Part shown: positions 8,667 to 15,497 of the stretch, piece by piece
Layout: each line of letters starts with the position of its first letter
How positions within the stretch are numbered: the stretch's first letter is position 1
Origin: Geobacter sp. UBA4074
GTDB taxonomy: Bacteria > Desulfobacterota > Desulfuromonadia > Geobacterales > Pseudopelobacteraceae
Length of the DNA stretch: 23,046 bases
Direction of reading: 5' to 3'
Assembly (NCBI GenBank): GCA_002383415.1
Contig: DFYU01000056.1
Span: 8,270 to 31,315, forward strand
Notes under the pieces: generated by a model
Databases searched by the model: none
What the model was told of the DNA's origin: nothing
Seen by the model: the letters and a program-made list of their open reading frames with translations, nothing else
Position numbers and translations under genes: made by a program

Positions 8667-9458
8667 CTAATTCAGTGCCTTTTGCATGCTTTCAGCATCC
8701 CGCTGTCCCTTATACACCTTGCCATCCTGCAATAAAATAGTAGGAGTCGAATTGATCCCCTGATCCTGGGCGAATGTAATGATGGCATCCACAGCTACCG
8801 TGCCTGCATCACCTTTCAGCTTGGGAAGTTCCTTGCCGTCAAAGGCCAAATCCAGATTCTTGCGGTTCTTGGTGGCAAGCACCACCCGTGCCTTGTCGTA
8901 GGCCTGGGGGTGCAGCTGCCGCAACGGATAGAGCATGATCTGGATGGCCAGGTCGGGCATCAGTTTTTCGAGTTTGATCAGCTCTACATGCAATTTACGG
9001 CAGTAGGGGCAGTCAGGATCGGTAAAGACGTACAGTTTTTTGCTGCCCTTGGGGTTGCCGATGGTGAAGGCATGCTGGACTGGAATCTGCGCCGGATCGA
9101 CACCGGTGAACTGTTTTGGCTTGGGCAGCTCTTTATCGTGGGCCGCCACCGGTTCCCTGGTCTGCAGATCGATGACCATCCCCTGCACCAAATGTTTTTT
9201 GGCAAAGTCGACAAAGACCAGCCCGATACCGCCAGCCTTTTCGAACAGCACCTCAAACAGGCCACGGGCCGGAGCCGGTTTGACCGACTTGACCGTGACA
9301 CCGGCAAAGGAAAGCAGCTTGTTGGCTTCTTCCACACTTAAGGTATGGCAGGCGCTGCACTCCTGGGTGCCGCAGCCCTCTTTTTCGGCCGGCATCTTGG
9401 CAAGGACCGGGGTGGCGAACAGCAGTAGCGCAAGTGCAGCCAGCAGTATTCGAGGCAT
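8667..9458 (-). CDS. Secreted DsbC-like thioredoxin-fold protein with a CxxCH motif
   Basis: A 263-residue exported protein: signal peptide MPRILLAALALLLFATPVLA, then a short segment with C29 and C34-S-A-C37-H38, then a DsbC/DsbG-type region with the redox motif C150-P-Y-C153 (F-T-D-P-D-C-P-Y-C-R-K-L-H) and a cis-proline-like S-T-P-T near the C-terminus. The family isomerises or oxidises disulfides in the periplasm. The ATG at 9458 has AGGA 8 bases upstream; ATG 9476 has none, and longer readings would begin upstream of the sigma-54 promoter. The gene directly precedes pilY1, whose product has about 35 cysteines, so PilY1 folding is the likely job (inference). CxxCH is the c-type haem attachment motif, but haem binding is unproven. 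Base composition here is core-like. Confidence 0.88.
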   Translation of the reverse strand: MPRILLAALALLLFATPVLAKMPAEKEGCGTQECSACHTLSVEEANKLLSFAGVTVKSVKPAPARGLFEVLFEKAGGIGLVFVDFAKKHLVQGMVIDLQTREPVAAHDKELPKPKQFTGVDPAQIPVQHAFTIGNPKGSKKLYVFTDPDCPYCRKLHVELIKLEKLMPDLAIQIMLYPLRQLHPQAYDKARVVLATKNRKNLDLAFDGKELPKLKGDAGTVAVDAIITFAQDQGINSTPTILLQDGKVYKGQRDAESMQKALN

Positions 9459-9504
9459 GGGAGCTATCCTTTTCATCTGGTGATGGTTGAACCTACGCAC
9501 AGTA

Positions 9505-9520
9505 AGCAAAAAAAGTGCCG
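9505..9520 (-). promoter_or_regulatory. Sigma-54 (-24/-12) promoter for the dsbC-like/pilY1/minor-pilin operon
   Basis: The minus strand reads CGGCAC-TTTTT-TTGCT. It differs from the consensus TGGCAC-N5-TTGCW only at the first base and has the invariant GG (9519-9518) and GC (9507-9506) exactly 10 bases apart. The predicted start is near 9495, giving about 36 bases of leader with an AGGA ribosome site before the ATG at 9458. The element lies in one of the few real intergenic gaps of the window. An NtrC-family activator gene lies about 0.8 kb upstream, and rpoN is also in the window. Confidence 0.72.
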
Positions 9521-9638
9521 CAACCATTCGCCACCACAACCAGCTGTTTTCACTGAATGTCCATCGAACAAACCAACCAGGCGCGCAATTTTTTCATAGC
9601 CCGTCATATCAAAACAGCCCTGGCATGCATTTTTTTCA

Positions 9639-9655
9639 CAGTAGCTTAGCTACTG
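9639..9655. promoter_or_regulatory. Perfect inverted repeat, candidate enhancer (UAS) for an NtrC-family activator
   Basis: CAGTAGC-TTA-GCTACTG is a 7-bp perfect palindrome with a 3-base centre, extended by weaker pairing outside it. Its centre (9647) is about 150 bp upstream of the predicted sigma-54 start site, the usual distance for a dimeric activator site. It is not a terminator: on the minus strand it is followed by an A run, not T. It lies just after the stop of the GspH-like gene. I saw only one clear copy, whereas many such promoters have two. Confidence 0.45.
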
Positions 9656-9674
9656 AGGGAAGGGTAACCGACAC

Positions 9675-10244
9675 CTAAAACTGAACCCAACTGCCGTTGC
9701 TGCAACGGCGTAGTCGGTAGCCATTTGCCGAGGAATTGGCGGTAAGCGCCATGGCGGTATCGTTGCCGGCAACCAGGTAGACCGTGCCGGCGTTGTTGGA
9801 GAGGTCTTGATTACAGACCATGGAGTTGTTGACCTGGAAAGTGATGCCATCGTCGGAAGGGGCAAGACCGGGTATCGGCCCGCAACTGCCGTACCCAAAC
9901 CGCAGACCGCCACCCCGGCCTACGATCTTTACCGAACTGAGCACCTGATCGTCGGCAGTGTTCCATTGATTGTCGGGACCGCGGGAGAGCGCAAGCGAGG
10001 CCCGGCCGGTTATCGGGTTGAAGGTTACGGCGTGGGGTCCATCGGAGGAAAGGGCCAGTCCCCTGGCCTCCCTGACCAGCAGACAGATGTCGCCCATGGC
10101 GGTTTTGAGCGCGCATCCGCTGTAGAAATTAGCCGCAAGCGGCGTGGCAATGGCGCCCAGACAGACCACGATGGCAACCACCACCATGACTTCAAGCAGC
10201 GTGAAACCGCCAGCCACAGCAGATTTAGAAGTCCCTGTAAACAC
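9675..10244 (-). CDS. GspH/FimT-family pseudopilin
   Basis: A 189-residue pseudopilin with cleavage site G13/F14 and E18 at mature position 5, followed by a hydrophobic helix. The C-terminal domain is rich in Gly, Ser and Asn and carries six cysteines after the N-terminal helix, which suggests disulfides. It starts with GTG at 10244, preceded by an excellent GGAGGT at about 5 bases. It lies between the response regulator and the sigma-54 promoter of the next operon, so it is probably transcribed with the regulator genes or from an unseen promoter in the 69-base gap upstream, where I found no good motif. With the second FimT/GspH-type gene further down, the cluster encodes two such proteins. 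Confidence 0.85.
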   Translation of the reverse strand: MFTGTSKSAVAGGFTLLEVMVVVAIVVCLGAIATPLAANFYSGCALKTAMGDICLLVREARGLALSSDGPHAVTFNPITGRASLALSRGPDNQWNTADDQVLSSVKIVGRGGGLRFGYGSCGPIPGLAPSDDGITFQVNNSMVCNQDLSNNAGTVYLVAGNDTAMALTANSSANGYRLRRCSNGSWVQF

Positions 10245-10313
10245 GATGACCTCCGGCTATTCATCGATTATTTACCGGTGAACACAGAGCGGAGGTATAC
10301 CACGTGTCAGCAG

Positions 10314-11669
10314 TTATTCAAGTCCATACTCCTTCATTTTGTACAGCAGCGCCCGGTGACTGATCTCAAGCAGTCTGGCTGCATGGGTGCGGTTGCCCCC
10401 CGTCCGCTCCAGGGCCCTGCGGATCAGGTCCATCTCCATCATCCGTTCGGCCTGCTTGATGGAAAGGTTGTCACCACCATCCTGACCCATGGCCGCAGCA
10501 TCGACAGCAACCAGGCAACACTCCTTGAGCTGGTCGCCATCGCACAACACCAGACTGCGTTCGATAACGTTCTCGAGCTCGCGCACGTTGCCAGGCCAGC
10601 TGTAGGAGATCAGATGGCGCAACGCATCGGAGGTAAGCCGGGGAGCCGGTTCACGGCCCATACGGGCACTGCAGCTGCGTACAAACTGATCCGCCAGCAG
10701 CGGCAGATCGTCCAGCCGTTCTCGCAATGGCGGCAACTGCACGGTAAAGACATTCAGGCGGAAGAAGAGATCCTCACGAAAACGACTTGAGGCCACCTCA
10801 GCCTGCAGATCGCGGGCTGTGGCAGAGACCACCCGCACATCCACCCGCTGTGAGACCGCTGCGCCTACCCGCCTGATCTCTCCCTCCTGCAGCACCCGCA
10901 GCAGCTTGACCTGCAGCGGTGGCGGCATCTCGCCCACTTCGTCCAGCAGCAGAGTCCCGCCGTTGGCCTGTTCGAACAGGCCGGCCTTGTCATTGATAGC
11001 GCCGGTGAAGGCCCCCTTGACATGGCCGAACAACTCACTTTCCAGCAGATGCTCAGAAATGGCGCCGCAATTGACCGCCACAAACGGTTGCTGGGCGCGT
11101 GCGCCGCTCGTGTGGATGGCCCGTGCCACCAGTTCCTTACCGGTGCCTGACTCGCCCTGAATCAGCACGGTGGTCTTCAGGTCGGCCACCCGGCTGATCT
11201 GATCATAGAGCGCCAGCATGGCCGGGTTACGACCGATCAGGCCGTGGAACGAACTGCCGCTGACCGCCTGGGCCCGCAACTGACGGTTTTCCTCCTTCAG
11301 ACGCTCGCGTTCCTCTGCCTTTTTAAGCACGATGATGATCTCATCCTGCTTGAACGGCTTGGAGATGAAGTCGTAGGCCCCCTCCTGCATGCAGGCCACC
11401 GCTGTATCGACACTGCCGTAGGCGGTCATCATGATGATCGGCGCTGTCACACCACGTTCAAGGGCCTGTTGCAGAAAGGCGTGGCCATCCATTTCCGGCA
11501 TCCGGATATCACACAGGATAAAGTCGTACACCTGGGCTGCCAGTCGCTGCAGCGCTTCCCTGCCGCTGGCGGCAACATCAACGTTAACCCCCTGCTTGCG
11601 CAGCATGGCCGTCAGCATGTGGCGCAGGTTTTCCTCGTCATCGATAATCAGGATATGCCGTTGACTCAT
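10314..11669 (-). CDS. NtrC-family sigma-54-dependent response regulator
   Basis: A 451-residue activator. The receiver domain (1-120) has D10, D11, the phospho-acceptor D54 (C-D-I-R-M-P) and K104. The AAA+ domain has Walker A G-E-S-G-T-G-K-E at 172-179, the sigma-54 contact loop G-A-F-T-G-A at 219-224 and Walker B L-L-D-E ending at 244. A Fis-type helix-turn-helix closes the protein (about 410-451, G-G-N-R-T-H-A-A-R-L-L-E). All key residues are intact. It starts inside the stop of the kinase gene (TGATG), so the two form a pair. It is adjacent to prepilin peptidase, pseudopilin and pilY1 genes, and a sigma-54 promoter lies 0.8 kb downstream of its stop. It resembles PilR in role, but its partner is not a classical PilS, so I give no gene name. 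Confidence 0.93.
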   Translation of the reverse strand: MSQRHILIIDDEENLRHMLTAMLRKQGVNVDVAASGREALQRLAAQVYDFILCDIRMPEMDGHAFLQQALERGVTAPIIMMTAYGSVDTAVACMQEGAYDFISKPFKQDEIIIVLKKAEERERLKEENRQLRAQAVSGSSFHGLIGRNPAMLALYDQISRVADLKTTVLIQGESGTGKELVARAIHTSGARAQQPFVAVNCGAISEHLLESELFGHVKGAFTGAINDKAGLFEQANGGTLLLDEVGEMPPPLQVKLLRVLQEGEIRRVGAAVSQRVDVRVVSATARDLQAEVASSRFREDLFFRLNVFTVQLPPLRERLDDLPLLADQFVRSCSARMGREPAPRLTSDALRHLISYSWPGNVRELENVIERSLVLCDGDQLKECCLVAVDAAAMGQDGGDNLSIKQAERMMEMDLIRRALERTGGNRTHAARLLEISHRALLYKMKEYGLE

Positions 11670-13174
11670 CAGCTGAGACCTGCCTTATCTGTAGCGGGCA
11701 GATGCACCGTAAAGCAGCTGCCTTTGCCAAGGCTGCTTTCCACCGTGATCCTGCCGCCGAAGCCTTCTATGATCCGGGTTGAGATGGCCAGCCCCAGACC
11801 GGTCCCCCGTCCGGGGTCCTTGGTGGTAAAAAAGGGATCGAAGATCCTGCCCAGATCCTTTTCGGCAATACCGCTGCCGGTGTCTTGCACGCGAATCCGG
11901 ACCGGCAGGTGCATCTTTTGTGGATCATCAGCGCAGACCTCCACCAGCAACTGGCCTTTATCCGGCATGGCATCATGGCTGTTGATCAGCAGATTGATCA
12001 GCACCTGCTGCAGCTGGTGCGGATCAAGATTAACCAGCGGCACCTGACCGGGACAACGAACCTCGACCCGGCACTGCTTAAACAGTCCTTGATGCTGCAG
12101 CAGTTCCACCGTGGCAATCACCAGCGGCCCCAGCGCCACCAATTCAAAGGCCGGGCTCTTCGGCCGGGCATAGTCCAGCAACCCGCGCACGATCCTGTCA
12201 ATCCGGGAACAGCCCTGTTGAATACGCTGCAGGTATTCTGTCTGGACCTGATTATCAGCCACTTCGGCAGACAGCAACTCGGCATAGCCCATCACCGATG
12301 CCAGGGGGGTGCCGATCTCGTGGGCCGTGCCGGCGGCCAACAGCCCCACCGAGGCCATCTTTTCGGAGCGGACCGCCTCTTCCCGCGCCTGCTCGAGGTT
12401 GCGGTTGACCTGCTCCAGGGTCTTGACGTAGGAACCGACTTCATCCTGCTTTTGCAGCAGGACCGAGGACATGCCGTTGAACGATTCAGCCAGTCGGGCC
12501 AGTTCAAGGGGGCCCGCCACTGCAACCTGGTGACCATAGACACCGCCGGTGATCCGCTCGGTGGCAGTCAGCAGACGATTGACCGGCCGTACCACAATAC
12601 GCGAAAGGATGGCGGAACCGAACCCCAGCAGCAGGATAAAATCAAGGGCGAAGTAGGCCATGAACAGCTGACGCGAACGCTGCAGCCGCAGCTGTTCTCC
12701 GGCCAGGGAGAGTACCAGGCCGGCTCGGCCCACACTTTGTCCATCGCGCAGCACCGGCGCGGTGCGGGCCAGGGAAACGGCGCCAGCCAGTATGACGCCG
12801 GCATCCGAACGTTCTGCGGCAGCCATGAACGGTTGAAACTGGTCGCTGCCGTCCCTGCCGACGGTGTAAATCACCTTGCCCTTACCGTCCAGCAGGGTCA
12901 GCCGCTCGAAGGATTGTTCCTCGGCAAGCTTGCCGGCGTAGATGGCAGCCGATGCGTCCAGCGGCAGCATCCCTTCGGGGAAGCTCGGCAATTGCTCCGG
13001 CAACTGATTGACAAAGGTGGCCAGCAGCATGCGGGCATGGTCGGCTTTTTGTGCAAACAGGTCACGTTCGGCAGTGGTCAGGGCAAACAGGCTGAACAAC
13101 ACCCAGGTGAGCACCAGCAGACAGGCCAAGGAGGCCAGGATGGAGAAGGTAAGGCTGGGTCGATAGCCGCGCAC
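11669..13174 (-). CDS. Membrane sensor histidine kinase with HAMP domain
   Basis: A 501-residue kinase. Transmembrane segment 1 is at about 8-32, an extracytoplasmic sensor region at 33-170, transmembrane segment 2 at about 171-192, a HAMP linker at 195-245, then a coiled coil, the H box with H285 (G-T-A-H-E-I-G-T-P), an N box (L-I-N-L-L-I-N-S-H-D-A-M) and G boxes (D-T-G-S-G-I, G-T-G-L-G-L). It should phosphorylate the adjacent response regulator. The start is GTG at 13174, 4 bases after the prepilin peptidase stop, with only a weak ribosome site, which suggests coupling. PilS proteins usually have six transmembrane helices and a PAS domain; this one has two helices and a periplasmic domain, so it senses something else. 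The ligand is unknown. Confidence 0.92.
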   Translation of the reverse strand: MRGYRPSLTFSILASLACLLVLTWVLFSLFALTTAERDLFAQKADHARMLLATFVNQLPEQLPSFPEGMLPLDASAAIYAGKLAEEQSFERLTLLDGKGKVIYTVGRDGSDQFQPFMAAAERSDAGVILAGAVSLARTAPVLRDGQSVGRAGLVLSLAGEQLRLQRSRQLFMAYFALDFILLLGFGSAILSRIVVRPVNRLLTATERITGGVYGHQVAVAGPLELARLAESFNGMSSVLLQKQDEVGSYVKTLEQVNRNLEQAREEAVRSEKMASVGLLAAGTAHEIGTPLASVMGYAELLSAEVADNQVQTEYLQRIQQGCSRIDRIVRGLLDYARPKSPAFELVALGPLVIATVELLQHQGLFKQCRVEVRCPGQVPLVNLDPHQLQQVLINLLINSHDAMPDKGQLLVEVCADDPQKMHLPVRIRVQDTGSGIAEKDLGRIFDPFFTTKDPGRGTGLGLAISTRIIEGFGGRITVESSLGKGSCFTVHLPATDKAGLS

Positions 13175-13178
13175 GGCG

Positions 13179-13955
13179 CTAGGTACCCAGCTGCAGGTAC
13201 CACTGGATCAGCTGTGGGCCGAAGAAGATATAGAGCACAGCCCCCAGGGCCAGGTAGGGCCCAAACGGGATGGCCAGATGGCGGTCCTTGCGCTGCACTG
13301 CCATGATCGACAGTCCGGCCACCGTTCCCACCAGCGATGAGGCAAAGATGATGAACGGTACGGCCTGAAGCCCCAGAAAGGCCCCCATCATGGCCAGCAG
13401 TTTGGCATCGCCGCCTCCCATCCCTTCCCTGCCGGTCAACCAGAGGTAGCCGTAAAAGATCAGGGCCAGACTCCCCCAGCCAACCACAATACCAAGCAAC
13501 GATGACAGCCAACTGTGGTCAGGCAGAAAGAAAGAGCTCAGGAATCCCAACATGATGCCGGGCAGCGAGATCTCATCGGGAATAATCTGGTGGTCGAAGT
13601 CGATGAAGGTGATCACCACCAGGGCAGCGCAGAACAGAAACATGATCAGCAGCGGCAGCGAGGGACCGTACTTGAAGAACAACAGTATCGCCAGTAAACC
13701 GGTTAACAGCTCAACCAGCGGGTAACGGATGGAAAACGGGGTCTTGCAGGACCGGCAACGTCCACGCAACGCAACCCAGCTCAGGATCGGAATATTGTCG
13801 TACCAGCGGATCGCGGCACCGCAGCCCATACAACGCGAACCAGGCGAAACGACCGATTGCTCGAGCGGCAGGCGGTAGATGCAGACATTCAGAAACGAGC
13901 CCACCACGGCGCCGAACAGGAAGGCAAACAGGGCCAGCATGGCGGTGGGCGGCAT
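13179..13955 (-). CDS. pilD: Type IV prepilin peptidase / N-methyltransferase
   Basis: A polytopic membrane protein of 258 residues. It has the GxFLNV-type N-terminal motif (G-S-F-L-N-V-C-I-Y-R-L-P), two CxxC pairs (C42/C45 and C67/C70) that in this family bind zinc, and the two aspartates of the active site (near D119 in F-I-D-F-D-H and D183 in G-G-G-D-A-K). It cleaves prepilin leaders at G/F and methylates the new N-terminus; its substrates here are the five pilin-like proteins. The ATG at 13955 has GAGGA at good spacing. The ATG at 13961 would give two more residues and overlap the HPr stop, but then the ribosome site would touch the start codon. Placement directly after HPr is unusual. 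Confidence 0.95.
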   Translation of the reverse strand: MPPTAMLALFAFLFGAVVGSFLNVCIYRLPLEQSVVSPGSRCMGCGAAIRWYDNIPILSWVALRGRCRSCKTPFSIRYPLVELLTGLLAILLFFKYGPSLPLLIMFLFCAALVVITFIDFDHQIIPDEISLPGIMLGFLSSFFLPDHSWLSSLLGIVVGWGSLALIFYGYLWLTGREGMGGGDAKLLAMMGAFLGLQAVPFIIFASSLVGTVAGLSIMAVQRKDRHLAIPFGPYLALGAVLYIFFGPQLIQWYLQLGT

Positions 13956-13957
13956 GG

Positions 13958-14224
13958 TCATTCCTCGCCGAACCCGTCACGGATCAGGTCACTGATCACC
14001 TGCAGGGCCTCAACCTCATCGGGCCCGGACACCGTCAGCCGGACAATAGTCCCTTTGGCGGCGGCCAGCATCATGATCCCCATGATACTTTTACCGTTGA
14101 CCTCTACCCCTTCACGAGCCAACTTCACCTCTGACTGAAACCGGCTGGCGGTCTTAACAAACAGGGCCGACGCCCGGGCATGGAGTCCCAACTTGTTTAT
14201 GATCTCACATTCCTGTTGCAGCAT
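13958..14224 (-). CDS. ptsH: HPr phosphocarrier protein of the PTS
   Basis: An 88-residue protein with the active histidine H15 in K-L-G-L-H-A-R-A-S-A and the regulatory serine S46 in G-K-S-I-M-G-I. H15 takes phosphate from enzyme I, and S46 is the target of HPr kinase/phosphorylase, whose gene is four genes upstream in the transcription order. The ATG at 14224 has GAGGG close before it. No enzyme I gene follows; instead prepilin peptidase begins at or just past the HPr stop. With a mannose-type EIIA but no sugar permease genes in view, a regulatory PTS is more likely than a sugar-transporting one. Confidence 0.95.
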   Translation of the reverse strand: MLQQECEIINKLGLHARASALFVKTASRFQSEVKLAREGVEVNGKSIMGIMMLAAAKGTIVRLTVSGPDEVEALQVISDLIRDGFGEE

Positions 14225-14237
14225 GATCCCTCGTCAC

Positions 14238-14630
14238 TTATTTCAGAAATTCACCGGCCACGATGATACTTTCGTGGCCGCAACGCTGCAGCGTGGCAGC
14301 CAGTTCTTCCAGGGGCAACCGCTCCCGGCGCGAAACAAACTCGACCATCATCGGCAGGTTGACACCGGTCACCACCTCGACCTGCCCCTCTTTCAAAAAA
14401 GACATACCGGTGTTGGAGGGGGTTCCGCCGAACATATCGGTCATGATCACCGCCCCGTCGGCCCCTACCCGCTCCAGGCTCTCCGCAATCCGGCCGGTCA
14501 ACTGATCCGGCGCATCTTCGGGGTGCAGCTCAACCGCCTCACAACGTTCAAGTTCGCCGGTTATCATGGCTGTTGCTCTCAGCAGCTCTCCGGCCAGGCC
14601 GGCATGGGTTACCACCACAAGTCCAATCAT
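14238..14630 (-). CDS. PTS EIIA component, mannose/fructose family
   Basis: A 130-residue protein with the phospho-histidine H9 in V-V-T-H-A-G-L-A and the D-M-F-G-G-T-P-S-N signature of the EIIA-Man fold. No EIIB, EIIC or EIID genes are nearby, so it probably serves as a phospho-state sensor acting on other proteins. It sits between rapZ and HPr with gaps of 6 and 13 bases. The ATG at 14630 is preceded by AGGTA, a short spacing. This is a Man-type EIIA and not the PtsN type often linked to rpoN in other Proteobacteria. Confidence 0.92.
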   Translation of the reverse strand: MIGLVVVTHAGLAGELLRATAMITGELERCEAVELHPEDAPDQLTGRIAESLERVGADGAVIMTDMFGGTPSNTGMSFLKEGQVEVVTGVNLPMMVEFVSRRERLPLEELAATLQRCGHESIIVAGEFLK

Positions 14631-14636
14631 TACCTG

Positions 14637-15494
14637 TTATCCCTTCTCATGATCACGGTGGCTACAGCGCACCTGCAAACCGTTGTCCCGCAGCTGACGT
14701 GCGGTTTCTTCAACAATGGCCACCGAGCGGTGACGCCCGCCGGTGCAGCCGATGGCTATGGTCAGATAGCTCTTGCCTTCCCGGCGATAGGCCGGTATCA
14801 GAAAATCCAGCAGCTTGATAAAGATCTTCAAAAACTCGCCGGTTTCCGGTTTTTCAAGCACATACTGCCGTACCCTGTCATCCAGCCCGGTTTGCGGCCG
14901 CAATTCGGGGACAAAGTGAGGGTTGGGCAGGAAGCGCACATCCATCACCATGTTTGCATCCAACGGCACTCCATAGCGAAAACCGAACGAGATCAGCTCG
15001 ACATTGAAATGACCACTGCCTTCCTCGCCCCGGATGATGGTGATGACCTGATCTTTTAACTGGTGGACCGTGAACTCCGAGGTATCGATCAGTCGGGTGG
15101 CATTCTGGCGCAACCAGGCCAGCTGCTCCCGCTCGATCCTGATCGCCTCCGGCACGCTGCAGTGTTCTTCTGCCGGATGACGCCGCCTGGTTTCGGAGAA
15201 ACGGCGGATCAGCACCTCATCGGAGGCATCAAAGAACAGCACCTCCATCTGATGCCCAGCTTCACGCAACTCGCCAAACGAAGCCTCGATACTGCCGGTC
15301 AGATCACGGGCACGGATATCGGTCACCAGCACCACACCCTCAAACTGCTCGCCCGATTTTTCAATCAGCTCGACAAACTGACGGAACAGGCGCACCGGCA
15401 GGTTGTCGATACAGTAGAACCCCTCATCCTCAAGGGCCTTAACCGCTGTCGACTTGCCCGAGCCGGACATGCCGGTGATCACCACGATCCGCAT
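14637..15494 (-). CDS. rapZ: RapZ/YvcJ-family nucleotide-binding RNase adapter
   Basis: A 285-residue P-loop protein with Walker A G-M-S-G-S-G-K-S-T at residues 8-16, the R-F-L-P-N-P-H motif in the middle and G-C-T-G-G-R-H-R-S-V in the C-terminal domain. In E. coli RapZ guides RNase E to small RNAs that control amino-sugar synthesis; in other groups the role is less clear. A length near 285 is normal. The ATG at 15494 lies 3 bases after the hprK stop and has GGAG at 6 bases. Its place between hprK and EIIA is the usual one in this type of cluster. Confidence 0.95.
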   Translation of the reverse strand: MRIVVITGMSGSGKSTAVKALEDEGFYCIDNLPVRLFRQFVELIEKSGEQFEGVVLVTDIRARDLTGSIEASFGELREAGHQMEVLFFDASDEVLIRRFSETRRRHPAEEHCSVPEAIRIEREQLAWLRQNATRLIDTSEFTVHQLKDQVITIIRGEEGSGHFNVELISFGFRYGVPLDANMVMDVRFLPNPHFVPELRPQTGLDDRVRQYVLEKPETGEFLKIFIKLLDFLIPAYRREGKSYLTIAIGCTGGRHRSVAIVEETARQLRDNGLQVRCSHRDHEKG

Positions 15495-15497
15495 CGT

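Noticed and set aside
9518..9535. TGGCGAATGGTTGC on the minus strand as an alternative sigma-54 site
   Set aside because: Spacing between GG and GC is 9 bases; the site at 9505-9520 fits far better.
9473..9607. 44-codon minus-strand frame ending just before the DsbC-like gene
   Set aside because: It runs across the sigma-54 promoter and lacks a spaced ribosome site, so it would not be on the operon transcript.
10245..10313. Possible sigma-54 promoter in the gap before the GspH-like gene (TGGTATACCTCCGCT)
   Set aside because: GG and GC are 9 bases apart, not the required 10, and the flanks do not match.
9807..10790. 327-codon plus-strand open frame across the GspH-like gene and the response regulator
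   Set aside because: It crosses two well-supported minus-strand genes and the gap between them, with no recognisable motif.
11885..13306. 473-codon plus-strand open frame opposite the histidine kinase gene
   Set aside because: It is the antisense shadow of a clear kinase gene, is rich in Gln/His/Arg without any domain pattern, and has no ribosome site or partner gene.
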